Shown: positions 41,811-52,462, counted from the stretch's first letter. The stretch is 64,000 nt of DNA from Mycobacterium botniense (GCF_010723305.1 NZ_BLKW01000002.1:1116001-1180000); one strand, 5' to 3'. The notes: a model not told the origin generated them from the sequence alone. A program made the numbers and translations.

Positions 41811-42512
41811 TCATCCGGTGAACCCCTCAGGGCGGGCGACCCAGGTGCTGGCCAACAACTGTGTATCTGCTGCATTGCAGTGCGATGCCACCACCAGCAC
41901 CGCGAGGCGGTCGGGTTTATCCGCTGGCAGCACCAGCAGCACGCCGGAACGCCCGTTGATCTCGATCGGCCGGGCGCCGAATACCTGGGTAGACGTGGCA
42001 TAACCGAGGCCGTTGAGACACGACGCGCGGTGTGCGGGGGTGCTCAGCGCACCGTAGTCGGGTGTGCGGTGGAGCAGGGCCAGGATTTCTGCCTCGGAGA
42101 GCGGAATGGCCGGGGGCGAGACCGTGATGTACTGGGCGGTCGCCGGTGTGCTGGGGGTGGGGGCCGGTGCCCGCAGCAGCGCCGCTGTTCCCAGCACGAC
42201 CACGGCGGTGAGCGCCCCCAGGCCGGCCATCGCGGCGAGCACCTTCGCCGGGAAGGGACGCGGCCGGGCGGCATGGACCGCATTGTGGGGGACGCATGCT
42301 GCGGAAACATTCGAGCAGCGCAAGACCGCGATGCCCGCCAGCGCTCTCCGGATCGCTGCGATCGGATAGCTGCGCCCGGACCCGCGTGCCGCCGCTGCGG
42401 CAGCGTCGTGACGATGGTTCGACCGTGGATCCTCAGGACGCGCCTCGGCCATCGAGGTGCCGGACGTCGCCCGGTCTGGTTGCTCCACCGGATCGGACTC
42501 GGTATGCCTCAT
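41811..42512 (-). CDS. rsmA: RsmA-like anti-sigma-M factor, N-terminus possibly damaged
   Basis: The 233-residue frame has a transmembrane helix (about 90-113, VLAAMAGLGALTAVVVLGTAALL) and an external domain (about 120-233; AQYITVSPPAIPLSEAEILALLHRTPDYG) matching, from memory, the Rv3912 anti-sigma-M protein. Position directly after sigM agrees. The cytosolic first 80 residues, which should hold sigma, do not look like the family. A better start (ATG at 42531) reads MTDTGADEAYRVRSGG and then hits TGA, and family-like pieces such as VRAQLSDRSDPESA appear in another frame. I suspect frameshift decay of the sigma-binding part. Confidence 0.55.
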   Translation of the reverse strand: MRHTESDPVEQPDRATSGTSMAEARPEDPRSNHRHDAAAAAARGSGRSYPIAAIRRALAGIAVLRCSNVSAACVPHNAVHAARPRPFPAKVLAAMAGLGALTAVVVLGTAALLRAPAPTPSTPATAQYITVSPPAIPLSEAEILALLHRTPDYGALSTPAHRASCLNGLGYATSTQVFGARPIEINGRSGVLLVLPADKPDRLAVLVVASHCNAADTQLLASTWVARPEGFTG

Positions 42513-42573
42513 CCGCCCCAGTGTCCGTCATACCCAGCCGGGCCGCCATCCACAGCTCAGGTAACGGCACGTG

Positions 42574-43194
42574 TCAATCGACGGGATTTGCCGGGCTGTG
42601 CGGATCACCCGGGGGCTCGCCGGGGCGGGTGTCGAGGGAGCCGAGAACCGCTGCGAGCCGGGCCCGGGCCCGGGCACATCGACTCTTGACGGTGCCCTCG
42701 GCCACCCCAAGCATCCGGGCGGTGTCGGCGATCGAGTAGCCCTGCATATCGACGGCGACGACGGCCGCGCGCTGCTCGACGGGCAGACCCATCAGTGCCT
42801 GCTGCACCACGATCGCAGTATCGACCTGAGCGGTTCGGTCGGGCACCGGGTGCACGTCTTCCAGGGCGGCAGTTGGGCGTGTCTTGTTGCGGCGCAACCG
42901 ATCTAAACAGGCGTTGACCACGATGCGGTGCAGCCAGCTGCTGACCGCAGCATCGTGGCGAAAAGAACGCGCACCGCGATGCGCGGAGAGCATCGCGTCC
43001 TGTACCGCATCGGCGGCATCCTCCGGATTGCGGCTGGTGAGCTGGGCGAGCCGGTGAAGCCGACGTTTATGACGGTGAAATAACTCTTCGAACGCATAAG
43101 GGTCACCGGCAACGTGGGCGGCAAGCAGCTCGGCGTCACTGCGGTGCAGCCGGTTGCCGGTCCTGAAACCCACGGCCGGACAGTAACCAATCAA
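42574..43194 (-). CDS. sigM: ECF sigma factor SigM
   Basis: The 206-residue ECF sigma factor has region 2 (about 18-90; DAVQDAMLSAHRGARSFRHDA with WLHRIVVNACLDRLRR) and region 4 (about 130-185; LPVEQRAAVVAVDMQGYSIA and LGVAEGTVKSRCARARARL). SigM controls a small regulon in mycobacteria, including ESX-type proteins and lipid genes. The start is uncertain: TTG at 43194 gives IGYCPAVGF, which is conserved in M. tuberculosis. Its anti-sigma gene follows after about 60 nt. All domains are intact. Confidence 0.9.
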   Translation of the reverse strand: MIGYCPAVGFRTGNRLHRSDAELLAAHVAGDPYAFEELFHRHKRRLHRLAQLTSRNPEDAADAVQDAMLSAHRGARSFRHDAAVSSWLHRIVVNACLDRLRRNKTRPTAALEDVHPVPDRTAQVDTAIVVQQALMGLPVEQRAAVVAVDMQGYSIADTARMLGVAEGTVKSRCARARARLAAVLGSLDTRPGEPPGDPHSPANPVD

Positions 43195-43276
43195 GCGGCC
43201 TGCGGCACTTCACCCCTGCGCGTTCCTCTGCACCCGGGCGCGCCGGCGCGGGGACGCGAGGGGGGCTAGTGGTGAA

Positions 43277-46200
43277 TCAGGAAGCGGCCCGCACGGTGAC
43301 CTCGGAGACGTCGGCGCGGCTTTTACCGCCGGTATTTCCCAGCGTGGAGATCCACACCAGCAGATTCGAGGTGGGCGCGGATGTTTTCACCGGGATGTCG
43401 TTGTGTCCGGGGTGCAACGGTACCGGCGGGGTCAGCGGTGTGGTGTCGTCGAGTTTGACCGGTGTCGCCGTTGCCGACGAGCGAATCTGCACGACGGTGC
43501 CGGTGCTGGAGATGTCGATCGCAACAGCGCCGACGACCGTCGGCTGCGGCAGCTGCAACAACAGCCCGACGCCGCTTTTGAAGCCGGGGAACGGCACGGC
43601 GTCGTTGTAGGTGTCGGTCGCCCATACCGTGGCGGGATCACCGTCGATTGCCAACCCGGCCTGGCTGGGGTTGTCGGGGTCACCACCCGGCGAGAACACC
43701 GTTGCCCGCACGGGTTTAACGATGCTCCCAGCCGGCGCTGAACGGCTGGCAGACGCCGACGCGGTTGTGGAAGGCGTGTTGAGGCCCAGTCTGGCTTTGT
43801 CGAGTCCGCCGCCGACATCACCGAAGATGCGGCTGAGCACCGAGGCCAGCACCAGCAACGCCACCGCGATGATCGCCAGTGCGGCACCAATGCCGATGAG
43901 CAGGTTCCGGCGGCGCCGGGCGCGGACCTCCTCGTCGACGGGTGCCGCGTGGTAGAAGGGATCGGGCAGCGACACCGGATCGTTGATCGGGCCCAACACC
44001 TCGGTGCGGTCGGCGACGACGGCCGCCTGCTGCAGGAGATTCAAAAGCGTTGAGGCGCTGCGTATCCCGCCGTCCTGCTGGACTGACCGGACGGCGATTG
44101 CCGAGATCTGGAACGGGATATCGGGGTCGATCACGCACGGATCGAGGGGCTGCCCGGTGGCATCACGCTCAGCCGGCGCCAACCCGCTGCGCACACCCGA
44201 TTCGGGCAGCGGCCACCGGTTGACCAAAAGTGCATACAGGGTGGCGCCGATTCCGCGGATGTCGTCTTGCGGATTGGCATCGGGCATGGTTGCCGGGTAG
44301 GCCAGCACCACATCGCCGTCGATGCTCACCCGCACCCGGCTGGGGTGATCGAGTGACAGCGCCACGCCCAATCGGTGCGCGGCGTCAGCGGCCGCGGCCA
44401 ACGACTGCATCGCCCGTACGGCGCCGACTGGGGACGGCGCGGTGTCGGCGACTTCTTGTAACGAACCGCCGCGGACCCACTCAGCAACCACTAAACCGCC
44501 TGCGCCGGTGCGCACGACGTCGAGCACTCGGGCAATACCGGGCGTGTGGATGCGGCTCAGCCGCAACGTACGGGACAGGATTTCCTGCCGTTCCTCGTCA
44601 GGTAGTGCTCCATCCGGGTCCACGAAGGTCAGCGCGACCTGCCGGTCTAAAGCCGTGTCCAGCGCTTGCCAGAACTGCAGGGGAGGTGCACCGCCGTGAA
44701 AGACCAACAGCCGGTAACGTCCCCCGGCCACCCGGGCGCCAGGAACCAGGTGGACCACGTCCTGAGGCGCCGACGAAGGTGCACTCTGTTCCCACGGGGT
44801 CTCCCGCGGACGCGGCTCGGGGAGTGGATTGTCCGAGAAGCGGGCGCTGGACTCATCGGGCCGGTGCAGCGCCGACCGCGGCAGCTCGGTGTCCGACGTG
44901 GCGCTCGGTGAGGCGGTGTCGGATGGGTGATCGGTCACCTCCGGTCCTTTCCCTACAGCCGCCCCGGCTACCTTTCCTCTCGGGTCCCGGATCGGCTCCG
45001 GGACCGCATATCCCCTTGGCGTTAACGGATTCCTGTGCTTAGGGTACGTGAACCCACTGCGGACGGGTGGTCGAACGGTGGGGGCTGTTTTGCTGCGGGC
45101 CGCCCTCAGTCGGGTGCGCCCGGGCATGTGATGTCCGAAGGGCATGAACCCTGCCCGCCGCTTCGCGTGTGGTCGACCGTGTCCGCGGGTGATCCATCGG
45201 CTGACAACATCCAGTGCAGCGTGTGCCTCCGGCAGCTGCGCGCGCAGCATGACCGCCGCCATGACCGGCAGCATCACCGCGGTGAGCGCGAAAAGCCGCA
45301 GTAGCGAGCCAACTCCGCCGCTGTGGGTTGTCAGCACAGCCAGTCCGAGCAACCAATCCGACACACGGGCGATCAGAGCGGCCGACAGCGAGGCCGCGAG
45401 GGTCACCAGAATGGTTCGCACTTCCGTGACGCCGACCAGGTGCCCGCCAGCTGGCCGCAACGTGCGCCGCAGCAGGTAGTAGCCGACGATCGCACCGGCC
45501 AGGAACCCGAGACCGTTGGCAAATCCGAGATAACCGGCGACCAACGCACGGTCATCGGTGAGGTGGGGCGCCAGTACCGACGCGACGACCTTCACGGTGG
45601 TGATGACGACGATGATCGCGATCGGCGTCCAGGGCTGCTCTCGTGCGTAAAAGACGCGCAGCTGAAGTAACACCAGCGCATAAGGGATCAGTGTGAACGC
45701 CGATAACGAGATCGCCGCACCCAGATACCCTGCGTCGACGTCGCCGAAATGACCGTAGGCGAACAGTGCGCTGCCGATTGCCGGGCCGCCGACGGTCATG
45801 ACCGCCACCGTGGGAATCAGCGTGATCATGGTCAGACGCGTGGCCAGCGAGAGATCGGCGAGCACGGCTGCGGTGTCATCGGCGGCCGCATTGCGGCTTA
45901 GCCGCGGCATAACCACGGTCAATACCGTCACCCCGACGATGCCGAACGGCAGCATCAACACCAGCCAGGTGTAGTAGTAGATCGCGGGACCCGACGCTGC
46001 TGCGGTACTGGCGATCTGGTTGGTCACCACGAGACCGAGCTGGCTGATCAGTACGTAAAGCACCATGGCGGCCGCCATGGCGCCGAAGCGTTTGAGCCGT
46101 TGATCGATTCCCCACAGTGGGCGCAGGCTGACGTGTTGGCGTCGCAAAGCCACCAGCAGCACCGCGGTCTGGGCGATCACCCCTGACGTGGTGCCAATCC

Positions 46201-46906
46201 CCAGTACCAGCAGCTTGTGGTTGCCCATCCGCACCGGGTCTACCGACAGCTCTCCGGGTACTAACACGTAGAGGCCGAGGGTCGCGATCGCGACAACGTT
46301 ATTGACCACCGGCGCCCAAGCCGGCGGGCCGAACACGTTCCGGGTGTTCAGGATCGCCATGAACACCGACGACAGGCCATAGAAAATCACTTGTGGTAAC
46401 AACAGGTAGGCGAACGCGGTAGTGAGCGGTTCGTTGACCTGAGGAGTGTGCCCGAGCATCAGGCGCACCAGCAGCGGTGCAGCGCACACCGACAGCACAG
46501 TGGCCGCTAGCAGCACGCTGGTGGCCAGTGTGACGAGACGCCGCACGAACGCCGCGCCACGATCGGGGTCGTTCTGCTCGGCGCGGGCCAGCACCGGGAC
46601 GAAGATCGCTGTGAATGTCGCCTCCAGCACCAGCGCCGCGACGAGGTTGGGCAACTGGTTGGCGACCGAGAAGGCACTCGATAGTGCAGCCCCCAAGATC
46701 GCCGCCAGCAACACGATTCGAGCGAATCCGGTGATCCGGCTGACCAGGGTTGCCAACGCCATACCCCACGAACGCGACACCACAGCGGCGTCTGAGAGCT
46801 CAAACCTGGACTGCGACGCCGCGTGCGCGGAGCGCGGCAGCGCCGTCGCCTGTGATGGAGTGTGCGGCGGGAGCAATGGCGGCACACGCCGGCCCGCGGG
46901 TGTCAT
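43277..46906 (-). CDS. murJ: Lipid II flippase MurJ (MviN) fused to a pseudokinase
   Basis: The 1209-residue protein has an N-terminal MurJ domain with about 14 transmembrane helices (about 40-570), a disordered cytosolic linker, a kinase-like domain (about 760-1000) lacking the HRD and DFG motifs, a further transmembrane helix (about 1042-1065) and an external C-terminal domain. In mycobacteria PknB phosphorylates the pseudokinase, FhaA then binds, and lipid II flipping is reduced. Both partners are encoded in this window. The ATG at 46906 overlaps the upstream gene's stop (ATGA). It is close to the M. tuberculosis length (1184). Confidence 0.94.
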   Translation of the reverse strand: MTPAGRRVPPLLPPHTPSQATALPRSAHAASQSRFELSDAAVVSRSWGMALATLVSRITGFARIVLLAAILGAALSSAFSVANQLPNLVAALVLEATFTAIFVPVLARAEQNDPDRGAAFVRRLVTLATSVLLAATVLSVCAAPLLVRLMLGHTPQVNEPLTTAFAYLLLPQVIFYGLSSVFMAILNTRNVFGPPAWAPVVNNVVAIATLGLYVLVPGELSVDPVRMGNHKLLVLGIGTTSGVIAQTAVLLVALRRQHVSLRPLWGIDQRLKRFGAMAAAMVLYVLISQLGLVVTNQIASTAAASGPAIYYYTWLVLMLPFGIVGVTVLTVVMPRLSRNAAADDTAAVLADLSLATRLTMITLIPTVAVMTVGGPAIGSALFAYGHFGDVDAGYLGAAISLSAFTLIPYALVLLQLRVFYAREQPWTPIAIIVVITTVKVVASVLAPHLTDDRALVAGYLGFANGLGFLAGAIVGYYLLRRTLRPAGGHLVGVTEVRTILVTLAASLSAALIARVSDWLLGLAVLTTHSGGVGSLLRLFALTAVMLPVMAAVMLRAQLPEAHAALDVVSRWITRGHGRPHAKRRAGFMPFGHHMPGRTRLRAARSKTAPTVRPPVRSGFTYPKHRNPLTPRGYAVPEPIRDPRGKVAGAAVGKGPEVTDHPSDTASPSATSDTELPRSALHRPDESSARFSDNPLPEPRPRETPWEQSAPSSAPQDVVHLVPGARVAGGRYRLLVFHGGAPPLQFWQALDTALDRQVALTFVDPDGALPDEERQEILSRTLRLSRIHTPGIARVLDVVRTGAGGLVVAEWVRGGSLQEVADTAPSPVGAVRAMQSLAAAADAAHRLGVALSLDHPSRVRVSIDGDVVLAYPATMPDANPQDDIRGIGATLYALLVNRWPLPESGVRSGLAPAERDATGQPLDPCVIDPDIPFQISAIAVRSVQQDGGIRSASTLLNLLQQAAVVADRTEVLGPINDPVSLPDPFYHAAPVDEEVRARRRRNLLIGIGAALAIIAVALLVLASVLSRIFGDVGGGLDKARLGLNTPSTTASASASRSAPAGSIVKPVRATVFSPGGDPDNPSQAGLAIDGDPATVWATDTYNDAVPFPGFKSGVGLLLQLPQPTVVGAVAIDISSTGTVVQIRSSATATPVKLDDTTPLTPPVPLHPGHNDIPVKTSAPTSNLLVWISTLGNTGGKSRADVSEVTVRAAS

Positions 46907-49314
46907 ACTCGGTGCTCTTCGTCCATGCGGTTATCGATGTCATCAGGCAGGCCGGCGCCTGTCGCCACGGGCGGTTCCGGGCGGTCGAAATCGGCGCGAT
47001 CCGGTTGACCCCGGAAGCGGTGCCAGAGCCGACGGCCCGCCAGTGCGATCAGCACCCCGGCGGCGGTCAGTGTGATCGCAAACAGCACCTTGCCGTAGGC
47101 GTTGGAGTGTACCGACAAGCGGACCGGCTCTCCGAGCGGCAAACCATCCGGGGTGTGCAGGGACACGTCCACGGCCACCCGTTGAGTGAAGTTCACCTCG
47201 ATGGGGACGCGGAGCGGCAGATACCCGGGAGGCAACTCGATCTCCCCGATGTCGGTCACCGTCATGCCGGGTGGCGCGTCGACATTCAGCCGCACCCGGA
47301 TCGGAACAGCCAGGCCGTTATGCAGCGCGAGCGGCAGCGGACTGTGTTCAGTGGCCAGGGTGTAGGAGCCACCGGGATTGACGATCGTCACCGCTGCGAA
47401 CAGATCACCGATGGTGTCGCCGACAATCGCCAAGCGCTGCTGAGCCAGCTCGTTGCGGATATCGGGGGGCTCGGACTGGCTGAGCGCTCTCAGCATGTCC
47501 TCACGCAACGGTGCGGTGTACTGGGCGCCAGTCAGTCCGGTGCGGGGGTCGGCGGTCAGCGCCGAGGTCAGGCCCCACAGTCGGCCCACCTGAAAGGCGA
47601 CCTGGCTAACGATGTCATCGGTGAATCGCCCGCGCACATCGGGATCGGGGCCCACCGGCTGAGGTGCTCCGGTGACCGCCTCGGCGTGCGCGATCACTGC
47701 TGGCAGCGGTCTCGGCACCGCCAAACCTGAGCGAATTGTGGTTGCCAAGGTGGTGAGGATGGCCTGCGCGTCGTCGGCCTGCAAACTCCACGACGCCGGC
47801 GGCATTAAGATCTGGGTGCGCGGCGCCACCCCTGGTTGCAGGCTGCGCCATAACATCGACCCCAAAGCATCCTGACGACGAGCGATGCTCGAGTCGTGCT
47901 GGAGAGGAATCGCCAGTGCGGCGTCGGCATAGGTCGGTATTACCGGCTGGGCGCCCGCGGCTGCCAGTGCTGCGCCGACCGCCGGGTCGAATGGCGCGGT
48001 CACGACCTGCGGTGATATTCGCCGCGGCGCGAGGTCAGGGGCGTGATCAGCGGTGGCGCTGGTTGCGGAGGCGCGCTCAGAAAAACCGGCGGCCGCGACG
48101 GCCACGGTGGCGCCGTTGGCGCTGAGCAAATCGGTGATCCGGTTGGTCAATGGACCGTCTGCGATCAGGGTGACTCCTCTGGTCGAGGAGGTGCCCAGGA
48201 TCTTGTCGACGATGTCGCTCGTGTCGCGGGTGGCGATCGCACTCAACCCGGGGTCGTTGATCCGCTGCAATGCGTCAAGATCGGCTTGCGCGTACGGGGT
48301 CGACGCGACGCACATTCGGTGCGCGAGGGCGCGTAGCCGGTCTAACCACAGCACCGCGGCGGCTTGCCCGGTGCCCGGGTGGGTGGGGGTGCCGGGCTGT
48401 TGGGCGGTACTGTCGGGAGAGTCGGATACCACGTAACCCCCGGTCATCGCGTTGACGGTTACCAGCAGGTCCGGGTCGACGGCTAAGCACAACGAGCGGC
48501 CAACCGCGCCGTCGGGGTCCACGTCATGCCGGGTCGCGAACTCGGCGGCGGAAAGCAAAACGTCCAACCGCCCGCCGGGCGCCAGCGAGGTCGCCAACTC
48601 GTCGTCAACCAGCCGGACCGGATGGGTGCCACCGGGCACTCCGGGAGCCAGCCGCGGGCGGTCGGCCAGCGGCCACAACATGGTGATCTGGATGGGTTTG
48701 GAGGTATCGGGGGCCACCATTGAGGCCAGCGTGTCCGCGGACGACCCGCCATACGGTGGCACCCCCATTACGGGCAGGAGAAACCGGGCATTATCGAGGC
48801 GGGCGGGTGCGCCGTAATCGGGTGTCCCGTTGACATTGACGAGAACCGGGTAGACACCGGGTTGTTCGATGGCCAACGACGGCCCGGCTAGCGAGTGCAC
48901 CGGAGCCGACAAGGTGAAGCCGGCGTGGTGGCCCCGCTGTAGTTCGGCTGCGACGGTGACGAAGTCGGCGATTGGCTCATATTGGTCGGTGGCACCGTCG
49001 AGGGCGGAACGCAACCCTGCTGATGACGCGATCGCAGTGGCGCGTTCAAGGCGGACCATCACATCCCGGACTGCGCGGTCGCCGACATTGGTCACCGTCC
49101 CGGTGACTGTGATGACGGGCTCGCTGGTGGTGGTGACCACGTCCGGGGTGACTTGATCGACTCGCACCTGAACAAATGACCCGGAACCGGGCTCGCCGGC
49201 CGCAACGTGGGGCGCCGTCATGGGTGCCATGAGCAGAGTTCCCAAACCGGCTACGATGCCGGCAACCACGGCGAGGCGCGACACGACCGCCCGCCGGAGC
49301 CGCAGCATGGTCAC
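46903..49314 (-). CDS. Secreted/membrane DUF6049-type protein (Rv3909-like)
   Basis: The 803-residue protein has a signal peptide (about 1-40, ending APHVAAGE), a large external region beginning with a CARDB-like beta domain ([20 protein letters not shown]), and one C-terminal transmembrane helix (about 747-768, [19 protein letters not shown]) with a short charged tail. The mycobacterial relatives are of unknown function, but the conserved place between mutT4 and murJ, with 4-nt overlaps on both sides, points to a role linked to peptidoglycan export. This is inferred from position only. Confidence 0.85.
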   Translation of the reverse strand: MTMLRLRRAVVSRLAVVAGIVAGLGTLLMAPMTAPHVAAGEPGSGSFVQVRVDQVTPDVVTTTSEPVITVTGTVTNVGDRAVRDVMVRLERATAIASSAGLRSALDGATDQYEPIADFVTVAAELQRGHHAGFTLSAPVHSLAGPSLAIEQPGVYPVLVNVNGTPDYGAPARLDNARFLLPVMGVPPYGGSSADTLASMVAPDTSKPIQITMLWPLADRPRLAPGVPGGTHPVRLVDDELATSLAPGGRLDVLLSAAEFATRHDVDPDGAVGRSLCLAVDPDLLVTVNAMTGGYVVSDSPDSTAQQPGTPTHPGTGQAAAVLWLDRLRALAHRMCVASTPYAQADLDALQRINDPGLSAIATRDTSDIVDKILGTSSTRGVTLIADGPLTNRITDLLSANGATVAVAAAGFSERASATSATADHAPDLAPRRISPQVVTAPFDPAVGAALAAAGAQPVIPTYADAALAIPLQHDSSIARRQDALGSMLWRSLQPGVAPRTQILMPPASWSLQADDAQAILTTLATTIRSGLAVPRPLPAVIAHAEAVTGAPQPVGPDPDVRGRFTDDIVSQVAFQVGRLWGLTSALTADPRTGLTGAQYTAPLREDMLRALSQSEPPDIRNELAQQRLAIVGDTIGDLFAAVTIVNPGGSYTLATEHSPLPLALHNGLAVPIRVRLNVDAPPGMTVTDIGEIELPPGYLPLRVPIEVNFTQRVAVDVSLHTPDGLPLGEPVRLSVHSNAYGKVLFAITLTAAGVLIALAGRRLWHRFRGQPDRADFDRPEPPVATGAGLPDDIDNRMDEEHRV

Positions 49315-50066
49315 GGGTCTGGACCGTGACCGTTCTTCCGGCCCGGGGCGGGTTTGTCGGGACGGCGATAGCGGGTCCGCGAATGCGTCTGGGGCTGTCG
49401 CTGCGGCGCACTGGGCGGCAGCGGGGGTAGCGCGCCCGGGCCGCCGGTCTGCAACTTGTCGATCAATTCATCGGCTACCTCGGCCAGTCGCCGCTCATCG
49501 GCGTAGGCCAACCGAGACCGCAGTTCGCAAAGCGGAACCCACGCCACTTCGGTGACCTCCACGTCATCGTCGGACAGCTGGCCACCGGCAAAACGCATCA
49601 GATAGTGGTGCACCGTTTTATGCACCCGCCGTCCCTCGGTGACGAACCAGTAGTCAATACTTCCCAGCGCGGCCAATACACTGCCGTGGATTCCGGTTTC
49701 TTCCGCGACCTCACGGATCGCGGTCTGCTCGGCGGTCTCACCGAGCTCGATGTGGCCCTTGGGTAATGACCACAACATCCGTCCACGCCGATCAACACGT
49801 CCGATCAGAGCCGCAACCTGCTCCTCCCGCGGCCGGTCGATGCCGTCGATAACCAGCCCGCCGGCAGAGGTTTCGTGGACGGTGCGCAGCCGCCGCGACG
49901 TGCGCCGCGCCCGGCCTGAAGGCTGCGGCGGCGTCTTACCCGGAGCTTTGGCCGGGGCCTCCGCGACCGCTTGGCTGTTGACGCGTTTGTCGGCGGGATC
50001 GGCAGCCCGACGACCGCGGCGCCGACCGCGGCGCCGACGGGCTTTGGCTTGTTCGCCGTCCGACAC
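49311..50066 (-). CDS. mutT4: Nudix hydrolase MutT4
   Basis: The 251-residue protein has a basic, disordered N-terminus (about 1-60) and a Nudix domain (about 62-200) with a complete Nudix box [23 protein letters not shown] (its middle part 107-126 holds the REVAEE metal ligands). It probably hydrolyses a nucleotide diphosphate; the M. tuberculosis counterpart is thought to act in DNA precursor quality or (p)ppGpp-like metabolism, without firm proof. The frame is open to 50366, but the GTG at 50066 ([12 protein letters not shown]) fits relatives. It is divergent from pcnA. Confidence 0.88.
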   Translation of the reverse strand: MSDGEQAKARRRRGRRRGRRAADPADKRVNSQAVAEAPAKAPGKTPPQPSGRARRTSRRLRTVHETSAGGLVIDGIDRPREEQVAALIGRVDRRGRMLWSLPKGHIELGETAEQTAIREVAEETGIHGSVLAALGSIDYWFVTEGRRVHKTVHHYLMRFAGGQLSDDDVEVTEVAWVPLCELRSRLAYADERRLAEVADELIDKLQTGGPGALPPLPPSAPQRQPQTHSRTRYRRPDKPAPGRKNGHGPDP

Positions 50067-50218
50067 CCAAGCGATAGTAGCTGGCACGGGTCGGGCCTCC
50101 AGGGTGTACTCGCCGTGCAACCCGACTGGGGCTGGACGGCGGCGCGCGGGCCGGCCGCTCAGCTCCTCCTCACGCTGCCGGGGCAGCGCACGTTGTCGCC
50201 CGACTAGGCTAGTCGAAC

Positions 50219-51661
50219 GTGCCCGAAACCGCCCAGGACTGCGACCTGCTGACCACTGCCGCGGTCGCGCTGAACCGCCACGCCGACCTGTTGCGCGAGC
50301 TGGGTTCGGCGTTCGCCGCCGCCGGTCATGAGTTGTACCTGGTCGGCGGCTCGGTGCGGGACGCATTACTGAACCGGCTGAGTCCGGATCTAGACTTCAC
50401 CACCAACGCCCGCCCTGAGCAGGTCCAACAAATCCTGCGGCGGTGGGCCGACGCCGTGTGGGACACCGGGATCGCATTCGGGACCGTCGGCGTCGGCAAG
50501 GGCAATCACCGCCTTGAGATCACGACATTTCGCGCCGACCGCTATGACCAGGTGTCGCGCAAACCGCAGGTGCGTTACGCAGACCGTCTCGAGGACGACC
50601 TGGTGCGCCGCGATTTCACCGTCAACGCCATGGCGGTGCGAATCACGCCGACGGGAGCAGGCGAGTTCCTCGATCCCCTCGGCGGTTTGGCGGCGCTGCG
50701 CGCAGGAGTATTGGACACGCCCGCGCCGCCGCCGGTGTCTTTCGGTGACGATCCCCTGCGGATGCTGCGTGCCGCCAGGTTCGTGTCACAACTGGGCTTC
50801 ACCGTCGCACCGCGGGTCCGCGCGGCGATCGAAGAGATGGCGTCCCAGCTGGCCCGAGTCACCCCGGAGCGGGTGGCCGCTGAGCTGGACAAGTTGCTGC
50901 TCGGCGCCGACCCGGTCGCCGGCATCGACCTACTGGTGCAGACCGGGATGGGCGACGTGGTCCTGCCCGAGGTGGGCGGGATGCGGATGGCGATCGACGA
51001 GCACCACCAGCACAAAGACGTCTATCAGCATTCATTGACGGTGTTGCGTCAGGCGATCGCTCTGGAGGACAACGGTCCTGACCTGGTGTTGCGCTGGGCG
51101 GCGCTGTTGCACGACATCGGCAAGCCCGCCACCCGCCGGTTTGAACCGAATGGCACGGTGACCTTCCATCATCATGAGGTGATCGGGGCCAAGATGGTCC
51201 GGAAACGCCTGCGGGCCCTGAAATACTCCAAGCAAATGGTCGACGACGTCTCCCAGCTGGTGTACCTGCATCTGCGGTTTCACGGTTACGGGGACGGCAA
51301 GTGGACCGATTCGGCGGTGCGTCGCTATGTCACCGACGCCGGGCCGCTGCTGCCACGACTGCACAAACTGGTGCGTGCCGATTGCACTACCCGCAACGCC
51401 CGGCGGGCCGCGCGATTACAGGCCAGCTACGACCGGTTAGAGGCCCGTATTGCCGCCCTGGCGGCTAAAGAGGACTTGGAACGGGTGCGGCCGGACTTGG
51501 ACGGGAACCAAATCATGCAGGTGCTGGGCATCCCGCCTGGTCCGCAGGTCGGTGAGGCGTGGCGTTATCTCAAAGAGCTGCGGCTGGACCGCGGACCGCT
51601 GACCCGCGAGGAGGCGACCACCGAGCTGCTGACATGGTGGCAGAGCCGTCAGCAGGCGTAG
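50219..51661 (+). CDS. pcnA: CCA tRNA nucleotidyltransferase / poly(A) polymerase family protein
   Basis: The 480-residue protein has a class II nucleotidyltransferase head with GGSVRDALL and the two catalytic aspartates in DLDF (about 58-60), an RNA-binding head ([10 protein letters not shown]), and an HD domain ([17 protein letters not shown]). The HD domain suggests added phosphatase or phosphodiesterase activity, as in bacterial CCA-adding enzymes. It should add or repair the tRNA 3' CCA; none of the three tRNA genes in this window encodes CCA. The GTG start ([10 protein letters not shown]) fits relatives. It is followed 36 nt on by a plus-strand gene of unknown function. Confidence 0.92.
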   Translation: MPETAQDCDLLTTAAVALNRHADLLRELGSAFAAAGHELYLVGGSVRDALLNRLSPDLDFTTNARPEQVQQILRRWADAVWDTGIAFGTVGVGKGNHRLEITTFRADRYDQVSRKPQVRYADRLEDDLVRRDFTVNAMAVRITPTGAGEFLDPLGGLAALRAGVLDTPAPPPVSFGDDPLRMLRAARFVSQLGFTVAPRVRAAIEEMASQLARVTPERVAAELDKLLLGADPVAGIDLLVQTGMGDVVLPEVGGMRMAIDEHHQHKDVYQHSLTVLRQAIALEDNGPDLVLRWAALLHDIGKPATRRFEPNGTVTFHHHEVIGAKMVRKRLRALKYSKQMVDDVSQLVYLHLRFHGYGDGKWTDSAVRRYVTDAGPLLPRLHKLVRADCTTRNARRAARLQASYDRLEARIAALAAKEDLERVRPDLDGNQIMQVLGIPPGPQVGEAWRYLKELRLDRGPLTREEATTELLTWWQSRQQA

Positions 51662-51697
51662 CGGAACCCGCAGTGATCGGGCAGCATCCGAACAGGT

Positions 51698-52237
51698 ATG
51701 GAGTATTGCCTGGGCGACGGTGACGGCGCAGCCAGAATATGGGATGGCCAACCCGACCTGGACCTCGACGGCGACGGCCGGTTGGATGCCCTCAGCCTGG
51801 ATTTCGACGGCGACGGAATGCGTGATGACGCGCTCGCCGACCTTGACGGGGACGGCGTCGCCGATCATGCGGTGCTTGACCTCGACGATGACGGCGCCCC
51901 GGAAAGTTACTTCACTGACGATGGTTCCGGCACCTGGTCGATCGCGGTCGACGGTGTCGCGCGGGGAGCACCGGCATCCGGCGGGAACCTCCGGTGGTTC
52001 GGGCTTGACGGAGCGGAGCACAGCGGCGGTCCACTCATCGATTTCGACGGCGACGGACATGCCGATGACCGGCTACTCGATCAAGACGGCAACGGAACCG
52101 CCGACCGAGTGATGCTGGCCGACGACGCGGGCGGTTACCACACCGCGTATGTCGATAGCGACGGTGACGGACGCTGGGATATCAAACTGAGCGATACCGA
52201 CGGTGACGGCGCCGCTGACGGGGCAGCGACACTGTAA
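51698..52237 (+). CDS. Asp/Gly-rich repeat protein, possibly calcium-binding (Rv3906c-like)
   Basis: The 179-residue acidic protein is built of DxDGDGxxD units, e.g. LDLDGDGRLDAL, DFDGDGMRDD, DLDGDGVADH, DFDGDGHADD and DSDGDGRWDI. This is the pattern of EF-hand-like or thrombospondin type 3 calcium-binding loops. The start is MEYCLGDGDGAARIW. No signal peptide or transmembrane segment is seen, so location is unclear. Its only conserved neighbour is pcnA, 36 nt upstream in the same direction. Calcium binding is predicted from the repeat, not shown; function is unknown. Confidence 0.8.
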   Translation: MEYCLGDGDGAARIWDGQPDLDLDGDGRLDALSLDFDGDGMRDDALADLDGDGVADHAVLDLDDDGAPESYFTDDGSGTWSIAVDGVARGAPASGGNLRWFGLDGAEHSGGPLIDFDGDGHADDRLLDQDGNGTADRVMLADDAGGYHTAYVDSDGDGRWDIKLSDTDGDGAADGAATL

Positions 52238-52462
52238 GGACAAGGAGTTCGCGCCGGGTGCGCAGTCGGCCACAATCCCTGATACGACGACGAGCAGCCA
52301 CCCGCACGTCGTCGCGGCGGCGGGAGCGCGTGTGGCCCGTCGGGGCGCTAGCGCCGACAAGCGACAGCTGACGGCGAATAACGTTGCTGCAGAACATCTG
52401 CACTGTTGACGTGAAAGGCCCGACGACCAGATCTGAGGCGCTCGGTCCTTTTCGGGACGTTC

